Assembly: GCA_029261995.1 (NCBI GenBank)
Contig: JAJDAF010000029.1
Coordinates: forward strand, 186,001 to 250,000
Direction of reading: 5' to 3'
DNA: 64,000 bases
From: Candidatus Zhuqueibacterota bacterium
GTDB taxonomy: Bacteria; Zhuqueibacterota; Zhuqueibacteria; Oceanimicrobiales; Oceanimicrobiaceae
The notes under the pieces are model-generated. The model worked only from the letters and a program-made list of their open reading frames with translations. It was not told where the DNA came from and searched no databases. Shown piece after piece: positions 35,601 to 45,140 of this stretch; the first letter of the stretch is position 1; each line of letters begins with the position of its first letter. The position numbers and the translations under genes are program-made.

Positions 35601-36362
35601 TTTTGTGTGCCGCGCACCGGGATTGCGCACAACAAAGATCAAATCGACGTCCGAGCTGTAGTTGAGTTCTCGGCCCCCAAGTTTGCCGAGCGCGATGACG
35701 GCAAAATCGTCTTCTGGCATGCCAAGCTCGTCGGCCACCAGCCGACAACAGACCCGAATCAGAGACCTCGCCAGATTTGACAACTGATCGACAACGCCTT
35801 CAAAATTCATGGCGCCGAGCAGATCCCCGGCCCCGATACGCAGCATCTCGCGGCGTTGATATCGGCGCAGGTTGTCAAGGTTCTGCGCCAGGCTATTGGC
35901 CGGCACGACCTGGTCGCCAGTCTCGGCATAAGTTTTGGGCCTGAGCTTAAGCTGACTCAACGCCTGCGGCTCCCGTAGCTGCTGAAAGTACGCAGGATTG
36001 CGGATAAAAACATCGCTCAGAAACTGACTGCCTGCAAACAAGATGACCAGAGCTTCGAGAACCCGCGGCTCGTAACTCAAGATTTGCAACAGCCGCAAAG
36101 GCTCATCAGTGCTGTGGATGAGCTTTTCGAGATTGAGCAGAACCTGGTTGGGGTGAGCGGCATCCGAAAGCAGTTGGACAAGGCCGGGAAGAAGGGGCAG
36201 CAGAGCCTGAGTCTCGCTCTCATCGCGGGGAATGCGCGTCAGACAGTGCAGCGCGGCTGACGGATCTTCAAATTCGACATGCGCCAGCAACCTCGCAAGC
36301 TGCCCGGCCTCGAAATCTGCGGGACGATCTTCTACTGGAATATTAAGCGAATCCGGAGCCAT
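32652..36362 (-). CDS. glnE: GlnE-type glutamine synthetase adenylyltransferase/removase with two ACT domains
   Basis: 1236 residues, well above the usual roughly 950. The N-terminal half has the adenylyl-removase motif LGKLGGRELNYSSDVDLIF (about 227-245); the C-terminal half has a second motif, LGKLGGREIGFASDIELIF (about 962-980), where the second acidic residue is Glu instead of Asp. Between them, about 557-655 and 705-775, lie two regions resembling the ACT domains of GlnD (RVTIVAFDALGELSLICGLL and DAPDTIGFLYEFTNALSLNG). An Arg-rich insert (about 606-622) interrupts the first ACT. It sits downstream of glnA, its expected substrate. ACT domains suggest direct glutamine or amino-acid sensing. 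Confidence 0.9.
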   Translation of the reverse strand: MAPDSLNIPVEDRPADFEAGQLARLLAHVEFEDPSAALHCLTRIPRDESETQALLPLLPGLVQLLSDAAHPNQVLLNLEKLIHSTDEPLRLLQILSYEPRVLEALVILFAGSQFLSDVFIRNPAYFQQLREPQALSQLKLRPKTYAETGDQVVPANSLAQNLDNLRRYQRREMLRIGAGDLLGAMNFEGVVDQLSNLARSLIRVCCRLVADELGMPEDDFAVIALGKLGGRELNYSSDVDLIFVVRNPGARHTKLGQELIRALSQATDEGFFYRVDMRLRPWGKVGNLVPGFEENLAYLRKNAQLWEKQAMMKGRRIAGDQVMGIEFLEQVKAVVADLPATPLRQEALKMKSKIESALKKRKQSWGQVKGGAGSIRDVEFVTQYLQLTHAQQTPEIKSRNTLDGLARLTACGIVPQSDYRVLAEGYVFLRTIEHHLQIMHYRQTHQLPSAARELTFLAKRLGFQGERVGEQMAERYEQHSQAIRSIFQRCFSGEPLFQPVAGKTKPQPATKQESSKHLARMDEAYACAFDDATIHQHTELADSLTGGRPARVHASQLSESDWRVTIVAFDALGELSLICGLLFDYGIYIVEGSIFTYEAGGRQATSGAVARRGPRRRRRGNRTRHDDPRRKIVDVFTVRSLTSELNADVWQRYERELSENVTLLRDMQQNEVQGELAKRVALALSKFSKQSDPLLPVEIAIDNTASREYTVLRIDAPDTIGFLYEFTNALSLNGVYIARVQIQTLGNRVHDTLFVTDVQGRKITDPEKQYQLRVATALVKHFTHLLPDSPNPQSAMMNFRSFVSNLFSREQWSKELASLERPEVLETLSRLLGVSEFLWNDFLRMQHANLFPLVTDLSQLAQPKPKSILIDELNRALEDAAEWPEKVKILNEFKDREMFRIDMRYIMGVNPDLHRFARELSNLADAVIEVASKLCFDRLCKAHGRPCLEFGDDCSFSVCSLGKLGGREIGFASDIELIFLYAGKGRTTGPDSITNNEFFVKLVHDFRKTIQSRHEGTFEIDLRMRPYGKGGSVAVPLALMKSYYSENGAAWDYERQALVKLRPVAGDASFAGEITVARDGILYTDKPFAVSNLRAMRERQVRQLVAGGTINAKFSPGGLVDLEYLVQALQLTNGKQRPELRLTNTTEAMAALCDHGVLSASDHASLKDAHLFLRRLVEGLRMVRGNARDLAVPERGSDAFMFLARRLDYGDDSERLYDDLEKFTSEVQRISEKMLK

Positions 36363-36458
36363 ACAAGCCTTATCACAATGTCATCGATAACAAGCAAATC
36401 TAGTCAACGAAGATAGAGAATCCAGTTCACGAACTCAATCAGAAAACGGTTGAACGCA

Positions 36459-36495
36459 GAGCAGCCCGTCCGGGTCATTCGGTGACGGGCTGCTC
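36459..36495 (-). terminator. Hairpin between glnA and glnE
   Basis: GAGCAGCCCGTC and GACGGGCTGCTC form a perfect 12-bp stem with a 13-nt loop, 19 nt past the glnA stop. On the minus strand the T-rich segment CGTTTTCTG comes about 12 nt later. A terminator or partial attenuator between glnA and glnE is likely. Confidence 0.55.
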
Positions 36496-36514
36496 TCGGG
36501 TAGGCGTGTGAATT

Positions 36515-37933
36515 TTAGATGTCGTAGTACAGCGCAAACTCGTAGGGATGCGGACGCAGCCGCATCTGATCGACTTCGTTCTCACGCTTGTAGCCAATCC
36601 AGGTTTCAATCACATCTTCAGTGAAAACATCGCCTCTGAGCAGGAATTCGTGGTCTGCGGCTAAGGCGTCCAGCGCGTCGGAAAGCGATGCCGGCGTGGA
36701 AGGTACATCCGCAAGCTCCTCGGGAGACATGTCGTAAATATCTTTGTCCAGCGGTTCGCCCGGGTCGATCTTGTTTGCGATGCCATCCAGGCCAGCCATT
36801 AGCATAGCACTGAACGCCAGGTAGGGATTGCAGCTTGGATCGGGGCAACGGAATTCGATGCGCTTTGACTTCGGGCTGTCCGAATACACAGGAATCCGGC
36901 ACGCGGCGCTGCGGTTGCGGCTCGAATAGGCGAGATTAACCGGTGCTTCGTATCCCGGCACCAGACGCTTGAAACTGTTTGTGGTCGGATTAGTGAGCGC
37001 GATGAGCGCATTGGCGTGTTTCAAAATGCCACCGATGTAGTGCAACGCCATGTCGCTCAAACCGGCATAGCCGGAGCCAGCAAACAGCGGCTGACCCTCG
37101 CGCCACAAACTCTGGTGGACATGCATGCCCGAGCCATTGTCGTTGTACAGCGGCTTGGGCATGAACGTCACCGTCTTGCCGTATTTGCGTGCCGTATTCT
37201 TAATGATGTATTTGTAAAGCAACAGACTGTCCGCGGTCTTGACCAGAGGGCCAAACTTAAGATCGATTTCAGCCTGGCCGCCGGTTGCGACCTCGTGGTG
37301 GTGGCATTCTACTTCCAGGCCACAGTCCTCCATGGTCAACAGCATCTCGCTGCGCATGTCGTGAAACGCATCTGTTGGCGGCACGGGAAAATAGCCTTCT
37401 TTGTACCGAGGTTTGTACCCGAGGTTCGGGCCTTCATCTTTACCGGAATTCCAGCAGCCTTCCACGGAGTCCAGGAAGTAGTAGCCACTATGCTCGTTCT
37501 GGTCAAAGCGAACATCGTCGAAAATGAAAAACTCCGCCTCCGGTCCAAAGTAGACAATGTCGGCCACACCACTCGTCCTGACGTATGCCTCTGCTTTCTG
37601 CGCGATGTTCCGGGGACAGCGCGAATATTTTTCTTTGGTCAGGGGATCATAAACATCGCAGACTAGACTCAATGTCGCCGGTTTCATGAACGGATCGATC
37701 AGGGCCGTGCTGGCATCAGGAATGACAAGCATGTCGCTCTCATGGATCGCCTGCCATCCGCGAATGCTGGAGCCGTCGAAACCAAACCCATCGACAAACA
37801 AATCTTCAGTGAGCAAAGAAATCGGTGTTGAAAAATGCTGCCACATTCCAGGAAAATCCATGAACTTTAGATCCAGAATCCTGGCCCCATGCTCCTCGGC
37901 GAGCTTCTTGACATTCGCAAATGACTTCGACAT
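36515..37933 (-). CDS. glnA: Glutamine synthetase, type I
   Basis: Makes glutamine from glutamate, ammonia and ATP as a dodecamer. The 472 residues match the bacterial GSI-beta form. The beta-grasp start ([13 protein letters not shown]), the DGSSIRGW signature near 53-60, the metal-site segment [10 protein letters not shown] near 129, [10 protein letters not shown] near 265 and the NRSAACRIP region are all conserved. Tyr400 in [11 protein letters not shown] is the adenylylation site, consistent with the GlnE gene downstream. It has its own promoter and a leader of about 50 nt. Confidence 0.97.
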   Translation of the reverse strand: MSKSFANVKKLAEEHGARILDLKFMDFPGMWQHFSTPISLLTEDLFVDGFGFDGSSIRGWQAIHESDMLVIPDASTALIDPFMKPATLSLVCDVYDPLTKEKYSRCPRNIAQKAEAYVRTSGVADIVYFGPEAEFFIFDDVRFDQNEHSGYYFLDSVEGCWNSGKDEGPNLGYKPRYKEGYFPVPPTDAFHDMRSEMLLTMEDCGLEVECHHHEVATGGQAEIDLKFGPLVKTADSLLLYKYIIKNTARKYGKTVTFMPKPLYNDNGSGMHVHQSLWREGQPLFAGSGYAGLSDMALHYIGGILKHANALIALTNPTTNSFKRLVPGYEAPVNLAYSSRNRSAACRIPVYSDSPKSKRIEFRCPDPSCNPYLAFSAMLMAGLDGIANKIDPGEPLDKDIYDMSPEELADVPSTPASLSDALDALAADHEFLLRGDVFTEDVIETWIGYKRENEVDQMRLRPHPYEFALYYDI

Positions 37934-38266
37934 AAGACTATTTCTCCTTAGGTGAAATTCAGTTTTGCTTTATTAAATAAGGACAAATATAGCATATTGC
38001 ATAAAAAAGTCAAGCGTTTTTGCAACTACAGCTCACTATGTTTCATAATTGTCATACAACAAATCCATTGCACGCTCAAATGCCGCACGTTCTGTGAATT
38101 CGATATTCTGGTGAAGAAATGGGAAAGCTGAGAGGAATTGCGCCTAGCAATATTTGCCAGAAGAAGGGGACTGGATGGAAATTCTAAGTCTCCACCAACG
38201 GTTTACTGCAAGGAGCGAACTAAGAACCGTAGCGGTGGGCAGGCCCTATTGATGACACTTCATGGT
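37934..38266. other. Intergenic region between glnA and actF
   Basis: 333 nt between the actF stop and the glnA start. It contains the glnA promoter (37986-38013). The remaining roughly 250 nt hold no recognisable gene, and no strong terminator for the act operon is evident. Confidence 0.55.
37986..38013 (-). promoter_or_regulatory. Promoter of glnA, TTGACT-N16-TATATTTG
   Basis: TTGACT (38013-38008), 16 nt, then TATATT (37991-37986) followed by TG. It is a sigma-70 type promoter 53 nt before the start codon. I see no -24/-12 element here, so glnA control by sigma-54 is not supported in this genome. Confidence 0.55.
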
Positions 38267-39445
38267 TCATGAATGACTCAAATCAGGCAAGCTCTCGACC
38301 AAATATGGATCCTTGATAGGCACGAGATTCCGCTTCGTGAGTGTCCGAAAAACCACCCAGAAAAACCCGGCCAGCATTCCGACAAACGGCCCGATTTCCC
38401 AGATGCCCAGCAAAGGATCTGCTCCAAAAACGGAAGGCATAACCATAACGTATAAGTCAAGCCAGTGGCCGAGGAGGAGAATTATCGCGGCCTGCAGAAT
38501 AACCTTGTCGTTGCGTTTGGTTGCCCTCGGCAGGAGTATAAGAAACGGGACAAGCCAATTGAGAATGACATTCAGGAAGGACAACGAACCCCAGCCGCCA
38601 AAATGACGGAAGATATAATAGGTGGTTTCTTCCGGAATGTTTGAGTACCAGATCAACATGTGCTGCGACACCCACATATAAACCCAAAAAAAGCTGAAGG
38701 CCATCAACAGGCGACCCAGATCGTGCAAATGCTCGGTCGTAAAAACATGCTTGTAGCCGATGTGCCGCAAAACTACTATAACAACAACCATGGCTGCGAG
38801 CGCACTCAAGAACATACCTGAAAGATTCAGCCAACCAAAAACGGTGCTGTACCAGTGCGGTTGTAATGACATGAGCCAATCGACACTTGCCAGGCAAAAG
38901 GTGTAAATACCAAGAATAATAAAGAAGACCGAATTGCGGACATTCCGTTTGGTGTATAGGACATCTCCGCTCTCGTCCTGTTTGACGGAATTACGAACAA
39001 GAACTTTGCTCAACACAATCCAGAGAACAAAATAGCCAAGCGTTCTGGCGATAAAAAAAGGTTCATTGAGCCATGCGCTCTTGTTACGCAGAATTGCATC
39101 GTGCGCCACCACTGACTCGTGGCTCCACTCGTAGAGCGTATGAATGCCAAGAATCAGCACCAATGCACCGCCGGCGGCAAATGGCAGGGTCGAGGTGATA
39201 GCCTCGGGTATCCTGCGAAAGGCGGAACTCCATCCCGAGTTCGACACGTACTGAATGGCAATGAACAATCCTGCCCCCAGTCCGAGCCCAGTCAGATAAT
39301 AGAACGAAATCAGGAAATTGGGCCAGATTCGTTCCGGAGCAACAAACAGGCCGGCGATCAGCGTCAACAAGCCCAAAGCGCTGAGAAACAACAGGGTGCG
39401 ATTCATGCTCGCTGGCATTCGCAGTTTTTGTATCGAATCGATCAT
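38267..39445 (-). CDS. actF: Alternative complex III subunit ActF
   Basis: 392 residues with about ten membrane helices, the quinol-side membrane subunit of alternative complex III (quinol:cytochrome c oxidoreductase). It follows the family pattern with LNRTLLFLSALGLLTLIAGL-like first helix (written here as residues 15-33) and conserved segments near the helices (LGIHTLYEWSHE, SVDWLMSLQPHWYST). It overlaps actE by four bases and ends the actA-F operon. Confidence 0.9.
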   Translation of the reverse strand: MIDSIQKLRMPASMNRTLLFLSALGLLTLIAGLFVAPERIWPNFLISFYYLTGLGLGAGLFIAIQYVSNSGWSSAFRRIPEAITSTLPFAAGGALVLILGIHTLYEWSHESVVAHDAILRNKSAWLNEPFFIARTLGYFVLWIVLSKVLVRNSVKQDESGDVLYTKRNVRNSVFFIILGIYTFCLASVDWLMSLQPHWYSTVFGWLNLSGMFLSALAAMVVVIVVLRHIGYKHVFTTEHLHDLGRLLMAFSFFWVYMWVSQHMLIWYSNIPEETTYYIFRHFGGWGSLSFLNVILNWLVPFLILLPRATKRNDKVILQAAIILLLGHWLDLYVMVMPSVFGADPLLGIWEIGPFVGMLAGFFWVVFRTLTKRNLVPIKDPYLVESLPDLSHS

Positions 39446-40008
39446 GGTTGAATCTCTTGCAGTTTGCGAACATAAGCAACTGTTAACCAGCGCTCCCTGC
39501 GCTCGATTTGAGAGCGGTAGGACGGCATGTTCTTATACCCGTTAGTGATGATGTGGAAAATCTGACCATCCTTCATGTTGCGCGCATTCTCCAGCAGCAA
39601 GGATGGCGGTGGCGGGTAACCGCGTTTGGTCACCGGACCATCGCCCTGACCACCGGCGCCGTGGCAAACCTGGCAATAGATCTGGTACATTCTCTTGCCA
39701 CGCTCCAAATCAGCCGGGTCCTGTTGGTCAAAAGGGTAAAAGAGTTGCTCTCCGGCCCGGACGGATTCCTCAACAGAACTGCCAAAGGGCAATGGCTTGA
39801 AACCGCGTGCAATGGTTCCCGGCACCGGATTCTGCTGTGTCTGACCATTGACAAAATAGGGATTCGGAGACTCTGATTTGTGCGCCACTGATTGCGCCAT
39901 ATCTGGGCTAAAATCCAGATTTCGTCGGTTTGGATCTTGCCCAAGTATTTGGTCGAGCACGAACAGTCCGGCAACAAAAAAAATCGTTAGAACAATGAAC
40001 TTTTTCAA
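39442..40008 (-). CDS. actE: Alternative complex III subunit ActE, monohaem cytochrome c
   Basis: 188 residues with an N-terminal membrane anchor (about 5-20) and one haem site, CQVCH, within KRMYQIYCQVCHGAGGQGDG; the axial Met is probably in the later NMKDGQIF or KNMPSY segment. ActE is the peripheral monohaem cytochrome that passes electrons from the core complex towards the soluble acceptor. The stop overlaps the actF start (4 nt), and its start overlaps actD. Confidence 0.9.
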   Translation of the reverse strand: MKKFIVLTIFFVAGLFVLDQILGQDPNRRNLDFSPDMAQSVAHKSESPNPYFVNGQTQQNPVPGTIARGFKPLPFGSSVEESVRAGEQLFYPFDQQDPADLERGKRMYQIYCQVCHGAGGQGDGPVTKRGYPPPPSLLLENARNMKDGQIFHIITNGYKNMPSYRSQIERRERWLTVAYVRKLQEIQP

Positions 40009-40532
40009 CCGGCGACCTCCGCTGGGCTTTTTGCTTCGATCAAATTAAATTGCTGCCAGAGACGCTGTACGGCGTCGGGATCGAACGCCGCATCCCGCTG
40101 TTCCACGGCGATGACGAACCGGTCATTGGTCACGCCCGAGTCCGGCAGCCAGACGCTTTTTCCGGGATACAGTTCAGTACGAACCAGCATGGAGAAGACG
40201 ACCCCGAGCCCTCCAACAAGAACCGTTAGCTCAAAGATCACGGGTAGATATGCTGGCAGTGAGTTGAACGGTTTGCCACCCACGTTCAACGGCCAGTCGA
40301 TGGAGCCGATCCAGAATTGTGCAAACACGCCAAGCAGCAGGCCGGCCGCCGCAAATGCCAGACAGGCCCAGGTCAGGCGGCTGGATTTCAGTCCCATGGC
40401 CTTTTCCAGGCCGTGGACCGCATACGGAGTATAAACATCATGAATCGTGTAGCCTGCCGAGTTGGTCGCCAGGGTCGCATTCACGATGTCGTCTTCATTG
40501 CCAAAAACACCTAAATAGAGTTGTGCGTCCAT
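40005..40532 (-). CDS. actD: Alternative complex III subunit ActD (DUF3341)
   Basis: 175 residues with an N-terminal domain (YLGVFGNEDDIVNAT, then YTIHDVYTPYAVHGLEKAMG) and two membrane helices near 58-76 and 97-120, the DUF3341 arrangement. ActD is a membrane subunit without cofactors in known alternative complex III structures. It overlaps actE by four bases and lies 2 nt after actC. Confidence 0.9.
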   Translation of the reverse strand: MDAQLYLGVFGNEDDIVNATLATNSAGYTIHDVYTPYAVHGLEKAMGLKSSRLTWACLAFAAAGLLLGVFAQFWIGSIDWPLNVGGKPFNSLPAYLPVIFELTVLVGGLGVVFSMLVRTELYPGKSVWLPDSGVTNDRFVIAVEQRDAAFDPDAVQRLWQQFNLIEAKSPAEVAG

Positions 40533-40534
40533 AT

Positions 40535-41950
40535 TTATATCTCCACGGCCTCCAGTTCCTGTTCAGAGTTTTGAATCGTAGCAGGCTTGTGGTTCTTTCT
40601 CCGGCCGTAGCTGAGCACGCCTTTGACTTCACCGATCGCGATGAACGGAATGAAGCGTGCAAACAGTAGAAACGCTGTGAAGAACAAACCGAAACTGCCG
40701 AGCAAGGTAGCAATCTCAATTAGTGTGGGTTTGTACAGGGCCCAACTCGATGGCAAGAAATCGCGGTGAATCGAGGTCACGATGATCACGAAGCGCTCGA
40801 ACCACATGCCAATATTGATGACAATCGACATCAGGAACACGACCACAATACTGCGGCGCAACTTCTTGATCCATAGCAATTGCGGAATAATCACGTTGCA
40901 GCTCACCATCGTCCAATAGGCCCAGGCGAATGGGCCTAAAGCTCGATTGATGAACGCAAAACGCTCGTACTCATTGACCGAATACCAGGCCATGAACATC
41001 TCGGTGGCGTAGGCCAGCCCCACGATGCCGCCGGTAGTCAGAATAACCTTGCACATTTTCTCGATGTGGTCGAGCGTGATATATTCCTGGTAATTCAGAA
41101 CTTTGCGAGCGATGATCATCAAGGTGAGGACCATGGCAAAACCTGAAAAAATGGCGCCTGCGACAAAATAGGGTGGAAAAATGGTCGTGTGCCAACCAGG
41201 AATCACCGAAGTCGCGAAATCCATGCTCACGATGGAGTGAACTGAGAGCACCAGCGGTGTTGCCAAGGCGGCCAGCAAGATGTAAACCGTCTCGTAGCGG
41301 TGCCAGGTGCGCACGGAACCATTCCAACCGAAGCTGGTGATGCGATAGACGGCTTTCTTGATTTTCGATTTAGCCCGGTCGCGCAGCGTTGCCAAATCAG
41401 GAATGAGCCCGATGTACCAGAAGACCAGCGAAATGGTGAAGTAGGTGCTAATGGCAAAGAAATCCCACAACAACGGCGAGCGAAAATTCACCCACAACGG
41501 TCCGCGAAAATTTGGATAGGGCGCAATCCAAAAAAACAACCACGGCCGGCCCATGTGAATCAACGGGAAAATTCCGGCGCAGATAACCGCGAAAACCGTC
41601 ATGGCTTCGGCGGAGCGGTTGATGGAAGTACGCCAACGCTGGCGGAACAGGAACAAAATCGCGGAAATCAGGGTTCCGGCATGGCCGATGCCGACCCAAA
41701 AGACAAAGTTGGTAATGTCGAACGCCCAACCAACTGTTTTGTTGAGGCCCCAGGTGCCAATCCCGACTTTGATTTGATAAGAGACCGCAGCGATGCCAAC
41801 AACCAAAACCGAGAATGAAATCATGAATGCAAACCACCAGAGCCTGGTGGGGCCTGTCTCCAGAGTACGGGCGACGTCATCCGTTATTTGTCCAAGGCTT
41901 TTGTCGCCTTCGATGATGGGCTTTCTGAGTATGGAATATCGCATCGACAT
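40535..41950 (-). CDS. actC: Alternative complex III subunit ActC (NrfD-like)
   Basis: 471 residues with about ten helices of the NrfD/PsrC polysulfide-reductase membrane family. ActC is the core quinol-binding subunit, paired with the ActB iron-sulfur protein. Segments such as [32 protein letters not shown] (about 111-142) and DYxxS-like loops are those expected near the quinone site. It starts 95 nt after actB and runs into actD. Confidence 0.92.
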   Translation of the reverse strand: MSMRYSILRKPIIEGDKSLGQITDDVARTLETGPTRLWWFAFMISFSVLVVGIAAVSYQIKVGIGTWGLNKTVGWAFDITNFVFWVGIGHAGTLISAILFLFRQRWRTSINRSAEAMTVFAVICAGIFPLIHMGRPWLFFWIAPYPNFRGPLWVNFRSPLLWDFFAISTYFTISLVFWYIGLIPDLATLRDRAKSKIKKAVYRITSFGWNGSVRTWHRYETVYILLAALATPLVLSVHSIVSMDFATSVIPGWHTTIFPPYFVAGAIFSGFAMVLTLMIIARKVLNYQEYITLDHIEKMCKVILTTGGIVGLAYATEMFMAWYSVNEYERFAFINRALGPFAWAYWTMVSCNVIIPQLLWIKKLRRSIVVVFLMSIVINIGMWFERFVIIVTSIHRDFLPSSWALYKPTLIEIATLLGSFGLFFTAFLLFARFIPFIAIGEVKGVLSYGRRKNHKPATIQNSEQELEAVEI

Positions 41951-42045
41951 GTTAGATAGATTCTCCGATCAGGCCAGTTTGAGTGACGGAAACTCTCCAT
42001 CGCCGCTACGGCCGCAAATGGGGCTCATAATTTCAAACTTACTTC

Positions 42046-45000
42046 TTATCCGTGCTGGTTCTCGTCAATAGGTTCATCATCACGATTCCGGACCTTCGTG
42101 AGATAGCCGACCGTCGGCCTGAAATTCATTTCCTCCAGCATGCGATAGTGCCTCGGATCGTTGATTAGCTTCGAAATGCGGCTTTCGGGATCATTCATAT
42201 CGCCAAAAACGATGGCATCGGCCGGGCAAGATTGCTCACACGCCAGTTGAATATCCCCGTCGGCCAGCGGCTTACCCAGCCTTTTTGCTTCTGCTTTCGC
42301 TTCCTGAATGCGCTGCACGCACAGGGAGCATTTTTCCATGACGCCACGGGTGCGGACGGTGATATCCGGATTGAGCACCAGGCTTTCCTGGCTGTCTTTG
42401 CGCCGGTAGTCAAACCAATTAAACCGGCGGACTTTGTACGGGCAATTATTGGCGCAGTAGCGTGTGCCGACACAGCGGTTGTAGATTTGCTGGTTCAAAC
42501 CCTCGTCACTATGGACGGTTGCCAACACGGGGCACACGCCCTCGCAGGGCGCATGGTCACAGTGTTGACACATCACCGGCTGGAACATGACATCGACATC
42601 TTCTGTCTCGCCAGAGTAGTAGCGATCGAGGCGAAGCCAGGCCATCTCGCGGCGGCGGAATACTTCATCCTTACCGACCACAGCCACATTATTCTCGGCC
42701 TGACAGCTAACCACACAGGCTGAACAGCCCGTGCATTTGCCTAGATCCATGGCCATTCCCCAGTGGTGGCCTTCGTATTTGTGGTCTTGCACCCACAGTT
42801 CCAGCGCTTCGTGTTTCGCGTGGTTGCCCGAGGCCGGATCTTTCACATAAGCGGCGAGTGTGGTCTCACGCACCATGTCCCGGCGCTGGCCACCAAGCTC
42901 CTCGGGCACTGTGATAGTGTGATGCGTCTGGGTTAATGCCAGGTTGGAGTGTCTTCCTGTCGCCGTAATTCTGACTTGGTTACCGAACCAAAGATTGCCT
43001 TGGCTTTTTGCGGTGAAAACATAACTGTTCTTGCCGACCCTCTCCCCCTCTGCCAACGTCGCTTTGCCTTCCAACCACTCAGGGCCGATGTCTGCAAATC
43101 GCTCCGTGCCCATGCGGCCATACCCCAGGGCGATGGCAACCACTCTTTCATGCTGCCCGGGCTGTAATTGCGCCGGTAACTCGACTTCAATATCGCCGGT
43201 GGCAACATTCACAATGTCGCCCTCTTTGATGCCAAGATTGCGGGCCGCGGCCGGGGAAAGAGAAACGTAGTTGTCCCAAACAGCTTTGGTTATTGGATCT
43301 GACAATTCGTGCAACCAGGCATTGTGGGCGTGACGGCCATCCAGCATGCCGGCCTTCTGGTAGAGAACCAGGTCGAACGAATCCGCGTCCGCGCCGGACT
43401 GCACTTGCGGTGGCTGTGAGTTCCCCAGTCTGAAAGCACCGATTGCCACCGGTTCCGGCCGCACTTCGGCATAACCATCATGTACCGATTGCACCCAGAA
43501 TTCTTCAAAGGACGCAACTGCATTTTGGCGTGAGAAGATGCTCTGGCGCCAATATGATTTCAGACTCAAAATATCGTCAGCCGCTGTCCCCAGCCACTTA
43601 CTCAATGCCTGGCGTACCGTGCGGGTTTGACCCAATGCGGGAACTGTAGGCTGAGAAACGCTGATGACACCAGAACCAAGCTCAGCGTCATTCCAGGACT
43701 CCAGGAAGTGAGAGGTCGGCAGGACAAACTGGCTCAGACTCGATGTTTCGTCGAGATGGTCAGAGAATGATACGCTCAAAGGGAGCTTCTGAAAGGCTGT
43801 GCTGAAATCATCTGCGCCCGGCAGGCTATAGGCTGGATTCACATCGGCGACAAAAAGCGCATTGACTTCGCCGGCCGCCATTCTGGCGACAAGATCCTGC
43901 ACCTGAAGATCATTGCCGTTCCATTGCCGCGAGGGTCGCTCGACATCCAAGGTCTGGCCGTAATTGCCAAGTTTCTCATTGATGAAATTCACAGCTTCCT
44001 GAAGGCCGACGTCATTCAAACCGCACACGACCAGACTCTTGCCGCGGGCACGCCACAGCTCCGAAACGAGCTTGTTGATGATAGCAGCGTCAATGTCTTT
44101 TGCGGCTGCCCCTTCCGGCCAATCCGGAAAATGTGAACCGCTCTTCTCCGCCAGTTTCTTTGCGATCGAAATCAGAATAGCGGACGCCTGCGCAGTCGTG
44201 ACTTTGATGCGCCGGTCGGCATTTGCGCCGGTCACGGACATACGGCCTTCCAATTGAATGTGCTTCGACAGTCTGGCGGTCTCGCCATCCAAAGTGCGGC
44301 CTTTGGTGTAAGCTTTGGTAAACTCCACCGGCGACAACCATGTGCCCAAAAAATCAGCGTCGAAACTCACGATGACATCAGCACGGTCAAAATGATAGTG
44401 CGGCAGCACTCTCTGGCCGAAGTTCTGTTCATGAGCATCGAGAACGGCTGAATAGGAGACCGCATCGTACTCGACATGGGCCGAATTGCTGAAGTTGCTC
44501 AAAAACCGCTGAATCGCCGCTCTGGTGCTCGGACTTGTGACCGTTCCGGTCAGAAAATAGACGTTATCCTTGATGTCTGACAGCTTCTTGTTTATAGCGA
44601 GATCGACTTCATCCCAATTCTTGGTTTGGTCGCCGGCCATCGGGCTCTTCAGCCGATGAGAATCGTACAGCCCCAACACCATGGCCTGGCCTACCGCGCA
44701 AACGCCGCCCTTTGACAAGGGATGTTCGGGATTGCCTTCAATTTTGATGGGCCGGCCATCGCGGTTCTTGGTCAGTATGCCGCAGCCGGCATTGCAACCG
44801 GCACAGGTGGTGGCATACCAGTATGCCCGGCCCGGGGTGACCTCTTCGGGCTTTATCAGGACAGGAATTGACTTTTCGATGGGGCCACGTACACAGGATG
44901 CGAACATGGTCCCGGCAATGGAGAAACCGGCTGCCTTCAAGAAAGAGCGGCGCGAAACCTGCAGATTCTCTTCTTCGAGAAGCTCTCCGATCTCATCAGG

Positions 45001-45099
45001 CTGCGCCGGAAACTCGCGGCCCAGTGTTTGGGCGAACTCCGGAGTAAACTCTCTTTCCTCAATGCCTTTCCAATAGGTCTTGTCTTCGTTCTCTGACAT
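42046..45099 (-). CDS. actB: Alternative complex III subunit ActB, Fe-S/molybdopterin-fold protein
   Basis: 1017 residues. A twin-arginine signal (SRRSFLKAAGF, about 50-60) exports the folded protein. The first roughly 730 residues have a molybdopterin-oxidoreductase fold with an N-terminal CAGCNAGCG cluster motif; in the family this part lacks molybdenum. The C-terminal part has ferredoxin-type cysteine motifs (CTGCSACVVSC, CQHCDHAPCEGVC, CANNCPYKVRRFNW, CSLC) for one 3Fe-4S and three 4Fe-4S clusters. It is the electron-transfer subunit of alternative complex III. A four-helix-bundle gene separates it from actA. Confidence 0.93.
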   Translation of the reverse strand: MSENEDKTYWKGIEEREFTPEFAQTLGREFPAQPDEIGELLEEENLQVSRRSFLKAAGFSIAGTMFASCVRGPIEKSIPVLIKPEEVTPGRAYWYATTCAGCNAGCGILTKNRDGRPIKIEGNPEHPLSKGGVCAVGQAMVLGLYDSHRLKSPMAGDQTKNWDEVDLAINKKLSDIKDNVYFLTGTVTSPSTRAAIQRFLSNFSNSAHVEYDAVSYSAVLDAHEQNFGQRVLPHYHFDRADVIVSFDADFLGTWLSPVEFTKAYTKGRTLDGETARLSKHIQLEGRMSVTGANADRRIKVTTAQASAILISIAKKLAEKSGSHFPDWPEGAAAKDIDAAIINKLVSELWRARGKSLVVCGLNDVGLQEAVNFINEKLGNYGQTLDVERPSRQWNGNDLQVQDLVARMAAGEVNALFVADVNPAYSLPGADDFSTAFQKLPLSVSFSDHLDETSSLSQFVLPTSHFLESWNDAELGSGVISVSQPTVPALGQTRTVRQALSKWLGTAADDILSLKSYWRQSIFSRQNAVASFEEFWVQSVHDGYAEVRPEPVAIGAFRLGNSQPPQVQSGADADSFDLVLYQKAGMLDGRHAHNAWLHELSDPITKAVWDNYVSLSPAAARNLGIKEGDIVNVATGDIEVELPAQLQPGQHERVVAIALGYGRMGTERFADIGPEWLEGKATLAEGERVGKNSYVFTAKSQGNLWFGNQVRITATGRHSNLALTQTHHTITVPEELGGQRRDMVRETTLAAYVKDPASGNHAKHEALELWVQDHKYEGHHWGMAMDLGKCTGCSACVVSCQAENNVAVVGKDEVFRRREMAWLRLDRYYSGETEDVDVMFQPVMCQHCDHAPCEGVCPVLATVHSDEGLNQQIYNRCVGTRYCANNCPYKVRRFNWFDYRRKDSQESLVLNPDITVRTRGVMEKCSLCVQRIQEAKAEAKRLGKPLADGDIQLACEQSCPADAIVFGDMNDPESRISKLINDPRHYRMLEEMNFRPTVGYLTKVRNRDDEPIDENQHG

Positions 45100-45105
45100 G
45101 CTAGC

Positions 45106-45140
45106 TGTTAGTTTTTAGGAGTTAGTTTTTAGGGTATTAA
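45106..45140. repeat. TTAG-rich repeat, left flank of four-helix gene
   Basis: Three GTTAGTTTTTAG/GGAGTTAG-type units lie between the actB start and the four-helix gene. Similar TTAG/CTAA units occur at 45472-45502 and 46175-46292. They bracket the small gene inserted in the act operon. Confidence 0.45.

Noticed and set aside
42046-45099. ActB as an active molybdenum oxidoreductase
   Set aside because: The fold is molybdopterin-like, but the neighbourhood (actA, actC-F) identifies it as the complex III subunit, which in the known family has no molybdenum.
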